Shown here: positions 59,576-64,000 of the stretch, piece after piece
How the letters are laid out: each line of letters begins with the position of its first letter
How positions within the stretch are numbered: the first letter of the stretch is position 1
Source: Rapana venosa
Taxonomy: Eukaryota; Mollusca; Gastropoda; Neogastropoda; Muricidae
NCBI GenBank assembly: GCA_028751875.1
Contig: CM054141.1
Location: 72,093,154 to 72,157,153 of the forward strand
DNA length: 64,000 bases
Direction of reading: 5' to 3'
Notes under the pieces: generated by a model
Database searches by the model: none
The model's input: only the letters and a program-made list of their open reading frames with translations
Told to the model about the DNA's origin: nothing
Made by a program: the position numbers and the translations under genes

Positions 59576-62252
59576 AAAAAAGAAAAGCTGTCCGAAGTTG
59601 AAAAGTGTGGGCTGAAGCCAGGTGAGTTACCAGCCCAGGAGAAGGCCAGGCTCCACACACCCCACCCGATCAGGAATGGGGGACTGGAGACTGTGTCTGT
59701 AGCCCGTAGCCTGTAGCCCATGTGCAGTAGCCAGCTTCACCACCACCCTGCATGTTCAGACACTACTCTGTTTTCAGCTGCTAAAACATGAATAGCAAGA
59801 ACAGTTTCAGACGATGTCGTTGTCTTTACGTCCTAATGACGCTTCAGCTACACAATTTGGTAAGGCTCCTGTAGTGTGCCTGGATGTGCGCACTCATGTG
59901 CATGTGTTGTCTTGTAGTGTATCAACCTGCATGTTAAAAGTACATTTGAGTGTGTGTTTTCCAACAGGCATCATGAGGACGTGTCGCTGTGTTGTGCTAT
60001 AGTACAGTGTTACAAAACTGAACTATGATGTACAGTACTAACTGGCAACAAGCTTTGGTCAAACATGCTGAAGTCAGTGATCATACAACTTACAATAGCT
60101 GTAGCCCCAAAGATGGTCCAGAAGATGAAAAACATATGGGCTAACGAGAGATAGGGGTGGGAGGTGGGGGGCACACACACAATTACCAGTATGAAAGCTG
60201 GCTTGGGAAAATGCCGGTCCCATATTAATTATGATATAGTTGGTTACACGTGTCTTGTCATCTATAAACTCTACAGCCAGCCCGTGCATGTTACACCTTT
60301 CAGCTGTAACACCATGATCTACCTGAACCTTCATCATACCAATAGCAAAGGTCACGCGTTTGGGGCTGAAGCTTGTAATCAGTATCAAATACAGTCAGTT
60401 TGTAGTACATTTACATCTAATAGCAGTAAGCAAACACTCTACTGTCGCTGGCTTTATCAAAATTTGTGCGGAAATGAAACTATCTCTGGATGTTTGAGTA
60501 TTGATCAAACTATTCCACAGTCTACACGAAGTATCTCAATACTGACACAAGCAATCGCGGCATTCAGGGCGGGGCGACCGGAGTTGTATCTGTGTTTGTA
60601 CAAGTTTGTGTATTGCCCACCCAAACCCCAGATAAGATTAGGGAACTGGAAACTTGTTTCCAGAAATGTCTGATCCCACCAGCCACGTCAGAAATATGGT
60701 ACAAACATTAACAGTTTGAAATTTCTCCTGAAAATCCAGTAACAACTGCATTGCATTGCACTCGAGTTCATCGCTTCCCACCACCGGCTTTGGGAGTATA
60801 CATAACTTTTGCCACACTGAGCGAGAATCAATCCCAGAAAAGATCCTAGGATGTGGTAGCATCTTACAATCAGCGGAAGACTTGATTCAAATCTCCGAAA
60901 ATGCTGATAACTTCCAAATTATCCCTCACTGCAGGGAACATGACAATTCACAAAATATGGATGCAGCTTCTGTTCTAAGCAGGGACCCTGAGAACCTGCC
61001 ACCTGCAAAACATACCTAGCTTGTATCTGACTCACCACACACGTGTAAGATAGCTAGCACAGTAGGCCTATGTTCAGCCAGTGTGAATAGAGATCTGTCC
61101 AAACCAATTACAATTCTATAACATTTTCAACACGAGACCAGGGAGCCCAGCCTGGTCTGATGGACCTGCTGGTCAAACGGTTGAGGAGGGGAAGTTTTAA
61201 TCATGGACTCACGCTTGGCTGACTGGATGAACTTGAACACTGTGCTACCCGAAGGAAACATACCAGTCTGCTAATTATCTGACTTTTCCTTTTTTTTTTT
61301 TTTTTTAAAATGTTGACCTTCCCCTGTCAATTATTCTTTTAAATGAAAATCAATGCCAAGGATACAGAATCGAGCTTATACAACTAGACCTACCCTCTAC
61401 CTCCTTTGCACTTCGCTTTGTGCATCCATCAGTCAGTCCCTCATCTCTATGAATGGCAGGTTGCCTGTTGGGACATGGGGAAGGGGGAATGGGGAGGAGG
61501 AGGGAGACAGGAGTGGATCAGGATGACAGGCACCACCCAGTAGTCCCAGTCTCCATCAAGTCTGTCTGCCATCATCCTAGTCCTTAGCTCTCCCCGCCTC
61601 CCAGTTTTCACACAGAAGGGAAGGTACAGCAGCCAGCCAGTGGCCGGAACTGCCCATCAGACAGGGGACTGGGGGAAGCTGGCATAGCCTAGCGCTCTGA
61701 TGCCTGACTGAGTCCTTTGATTAAACTGTCAGTGCCAGCTGTAGGCGAAAGAAAACCTCCATGGGGCTTGCTCGTGCCACTTTGCAGCTGACACAGAAAA
61801 CAGCGAACAGCCATTGGCTAAAAAAACCTCGCTCGCCTTCTGGGGTCCCCTTTTTTTCTCCCAGCAATTTAAGTGTTTTCCTGCTTAACCTGATTGTGTC
61901 TATCATGGAGACTGTAGTCAATGTTGGTAAAACATGACTCACTGGTAAGTCTGTCAAGGATCTCAGATTAAGTTTCGTAACACTATCTTTTGTAAAACAT
62001 CTATTTACAACAAGCGCTTGGCCCACATTTTCCTGTCTGCAGATGGGGTCTGAAGTAGCGTATTACCCATAAGCGCGCGCACCTACCCACCCACACACAC
62101 ACATACGCACACACACACGCACACACTCACACAACTGGAAAAGAGACAAAAAGATATACCCAACTGCACTTCAGAATGAAGTTATCTACATAGATTTGCT
62201 ACAACAACAACAACAATAACAACAACAACACCTCTAAACAGACTAAACTGAC
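59576..62252. other. Mostly unassigned DNA
   Basis: Contains the exon candidate at 60187-60365 and a second weak open segment at about 60680-60845 (minus). No repeats recognised. Confidence 0.4.
60187..60365 (-). CDS. Candidate isolated exon, unassigned
   Basis: A 179-bp minus-strand segment between acceptor ...ttacaagcttcag and donor ACTG|GTAATT, phase 2 in and phase 1 out. It reads PKRVTFAIGMMKVQVDHGVT, then a stretch containing MHGLAVEFIDDKTRVTNY, and ends SQASFHTG. The composition is that of a folded domain (mixed hydrophobic and charged, no low complexity), unlike the random frames around it. The out-phase would fit the exon at 35290. I do not recognise the domain. It could instead be an exon of a neighbouring gene or chance. 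Confidence 0.28.
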
Positions 62253-62347
62253 CTGAATCAGCGCTGGAAGGAGAAGAGGCGAAGGTGGAGGGGGAGGAGG
62301 AGGGGGAGGAGGAAGAGGAGTCGAGGGCTGATGACAACGGTGTTGTT
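62253..62347 (-). CDS. Candidate upstream Ser/Pro-rich exon
   Basis: Donor CAG|GTCAGT (GT at 62251-62252) is strong. In the phase-1 frame the 95 bp upstream read a Ser/Pro-rich peptide ending ASSPSSADS, whose last base would join in phase with the exon at 35290. The acceptor (...gtgatccag) is weak, and a GGA-type trinucleotide repeat makes any frame look Ser-, Pro- or Leu-rich. A second open frame (ending PALIQ, phase 0) is also possible, and there is a good plus-strand donor at 62455-62460. This is only a candidate. Confidence 0.25.
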
Positions 62348-64000
62348 CTGGATCACCATCGCTGTCGCTGACCGTCGGCCACTGCTGCTGCACGTGCTGC
62401 TGATCCCAGTGTCCGGCACAGTCACCACAGTCAGTCCTTTGGACTTCAGCAAGTTTGTAAGTAAATTAATGTCTGGCCGCCTTACGCTGCAGGCAAGGGA
62501 GGCGCTGGACTGCCTCGCCCGGCCATGCTTGTAGTGTGCAGTCAGCTAACAAACAACGTCCGTCCCTCCCTCCTCACAACAGTTCGCGTTAATTAAGTCA
62601 CAGTGTCCGACATCTTCCTGGAAGGCGATCGTCTGCACATATTAAAAAACCCACAGCATAAATGACTTTTGAAATCTGATTACAGACGTCTTCAGTTTCT
62701 TCAGAGCTGTGGACATTACCTTCTCAGTCATCAACCATGAAATCATCAGTCTTTCCTCAGTGATTCAACTGACCCAGACCAGAGATATGCTGGATCAGTG
62801 AAAAGGACCACATGGCTACATTTTATCTGATGCGTTCCTGAATTGGTGTAGGTAGCATTCATTCATCATTCAAATCACAGAAATTCAAAAACAGCTTAAC
62901 AGGGATGCATGAAAAGTAAAAGATGAAGAACCCCTTTCCTTTACATAAAATTATAACCAGTCTTGAGCAGGTGTTTTAATATGAAATCGGGTACTTGTAC
63001 TGCTTTCAGTTGACAGATAGGATCTATAAAATCTGGAGAGAACAGTCATAGACCTATGGGTGTACCCTGCAAGAATGCACATTGGAATCGAGGATTTCAC
63101 CCAGTTAGCTTCCTAGCACCCGCTATAACTTTAGTGGCCTCAAAGTGAAGTAAATCTGAGCATTGAAGTGATTTCCTTATAAACATTGATATAATGATAG
63201 TCATGATAGAACGCGAAGAACCTAAACAAAGCCGGCAGTCAACATTCAATCAAACAATACATTTACCCCACACTGTCACGATTCCAACAAAACCAGTTCC
63301 TAAATCGGAAAATCTGGGCTGGGATGAAGATTAAATTAACACAGTCACAACAACATTCAAACAAAACCCCACTCTGGGTTCTTTTCCATTGGATTTTATC
63401 TGGTTACAGTGACCATTAATGCATTTCAAATACTATAAAAGAAAGCTATTTTCAAGTATTTTTTCACGGAAAGTATGTTGTGAAGTCTACATAACGCCTT
63501 TAACGGGTTTGAGAAGGAGGAGCTTCAGGAGCCTCTCTCTGTATGTACCCACTGTGACACACTGGCTGATTTAATCACAACACACACTCTCAAGCAGCTG
63601 ACAGAGATCAGATAGAGGTATTGAGATAATCTTTAGGCATTGAGGTAATCTCTGTGTTGACGAATAATTCTCGTTGACAGCCGCGGCAGGTGAAGTTGTA
63701 CCACACACACACACACACTGAGGTAGCCCTATAGTGTATAACTCGGGAACTGACACTAACAGCCTACACTACACTACACTACACTACACTACTGTTTTTA
63801 GAGGGAACAGCGTGACCGTGACCCTCAGTAGCCTACTAGGCGACTACCATGTGCCATGTGTGGTGTGTGGGTGGTGGTTGATGGGTGGGTGTGAGAGAGG
63901 CAGGTGGCCGGATGCCTGCCTTCTTCCCCTGTACTTGTACTGTGGCCCCTGAACTGCTGTCCTTCCTCTACACATGGTGACCCGCCCACCAGCCTGCTTC
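62348..64000. other. Unassigned DNA at the right edge
   Basis: No supported gene. A (CA)n near 63700 and a (CTACA)n at 63765. Confidence 0.4.
63765..63791. repeat. (CTACA)n
   Basis: Five to six pentanucleotide units. Confidence 0.9.

Noticed and set aside
60164..60673. 169-codon plus-strand open frame
   Set aside because: Composition looks random and it overlaps a better minus-strand exon candidate.
60680..60845. Open minus-strand segment (FSGIDSRSVWQKLCILPKPV)
   Set aside because: Protein-like, but no good donor gives a phase compatible with the neighbouring candidate exon.

Overview
This window is animal nuclear DNA. Evidence: coding exons separated by kilobase-long GT-AG introns, dense microsatellites, many tRNA-headed SINEs, and decayed non-LTR retrotransposons (LINEs). 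The SINE bodies (cores with '...accgaggccccgtgtg...', Leu-tRNA-like heads, '(ATT)n' LINE tails) resemble repeats I associate with mollusc genomes, especially gastropods. I infer a gastropod or other mollusc with moderate confidence; I ran no database search. I see no bacterial operons, CRISPR arrays or rRNA genes, and no tRNA gene that is not better explained as a SINE head.

The only host gene I can support lies on the minus strand. Its coding exons are 35213-35290, 28503-29560, 22026-22072 (or to 22123), 18724-18787 and a long last exon 16090-18594. Donor and acceptor phases match at every junction (1/1, 0/0, 2/2, 0/0). The product is a long, Ser/Pro/Thr/Gln-rich, mostly disordered protein with a four-fold RTP...MGNST repeat and one predicted coiled coil. 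I could not assign it to a family. Its last exon carries an in-frame TGA explained by two opposite one-base homopolymer shifts 83 bases apart. More 5' exons may lie at 60187-60365 or 62253-62347.

Layout: 1-11.5 kb is repeat-rich (SINE, Rex1/CR1-like and L2-like LINE pieces, microsatellites). 11.5-16.1 kb is AT-rich flank, possibly 3' UTR. 16.1-35.3 kb is the gene, with introns full of SINEs. 35.3-59.6 kb is repeats: a LINE at 41.7-43.2 kb with two nested insertions, an L2-like reverse transcriptase at 50.3-51.7 kb fused to a SINE, an RNase H LINE piece at 52.9-53.9 kb interrupted by a tRNA-5S SINE, and a 0.87 kb minisatellite at 58.4-59.3 kb. 59.6-64 kb is mostly unassigned.

The strongest material for follow-up is the modular SINE population (tRNA+5S composite head, recently active family with clean target-site duplications, exchanged 3' ends, shared central motifs), the higher-order 16-bp minisatellite, the very high density of long poly-C/poly-G tracts, and the unassigned gene. 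I did not find a defence, biosynthetic or other new molecular system.
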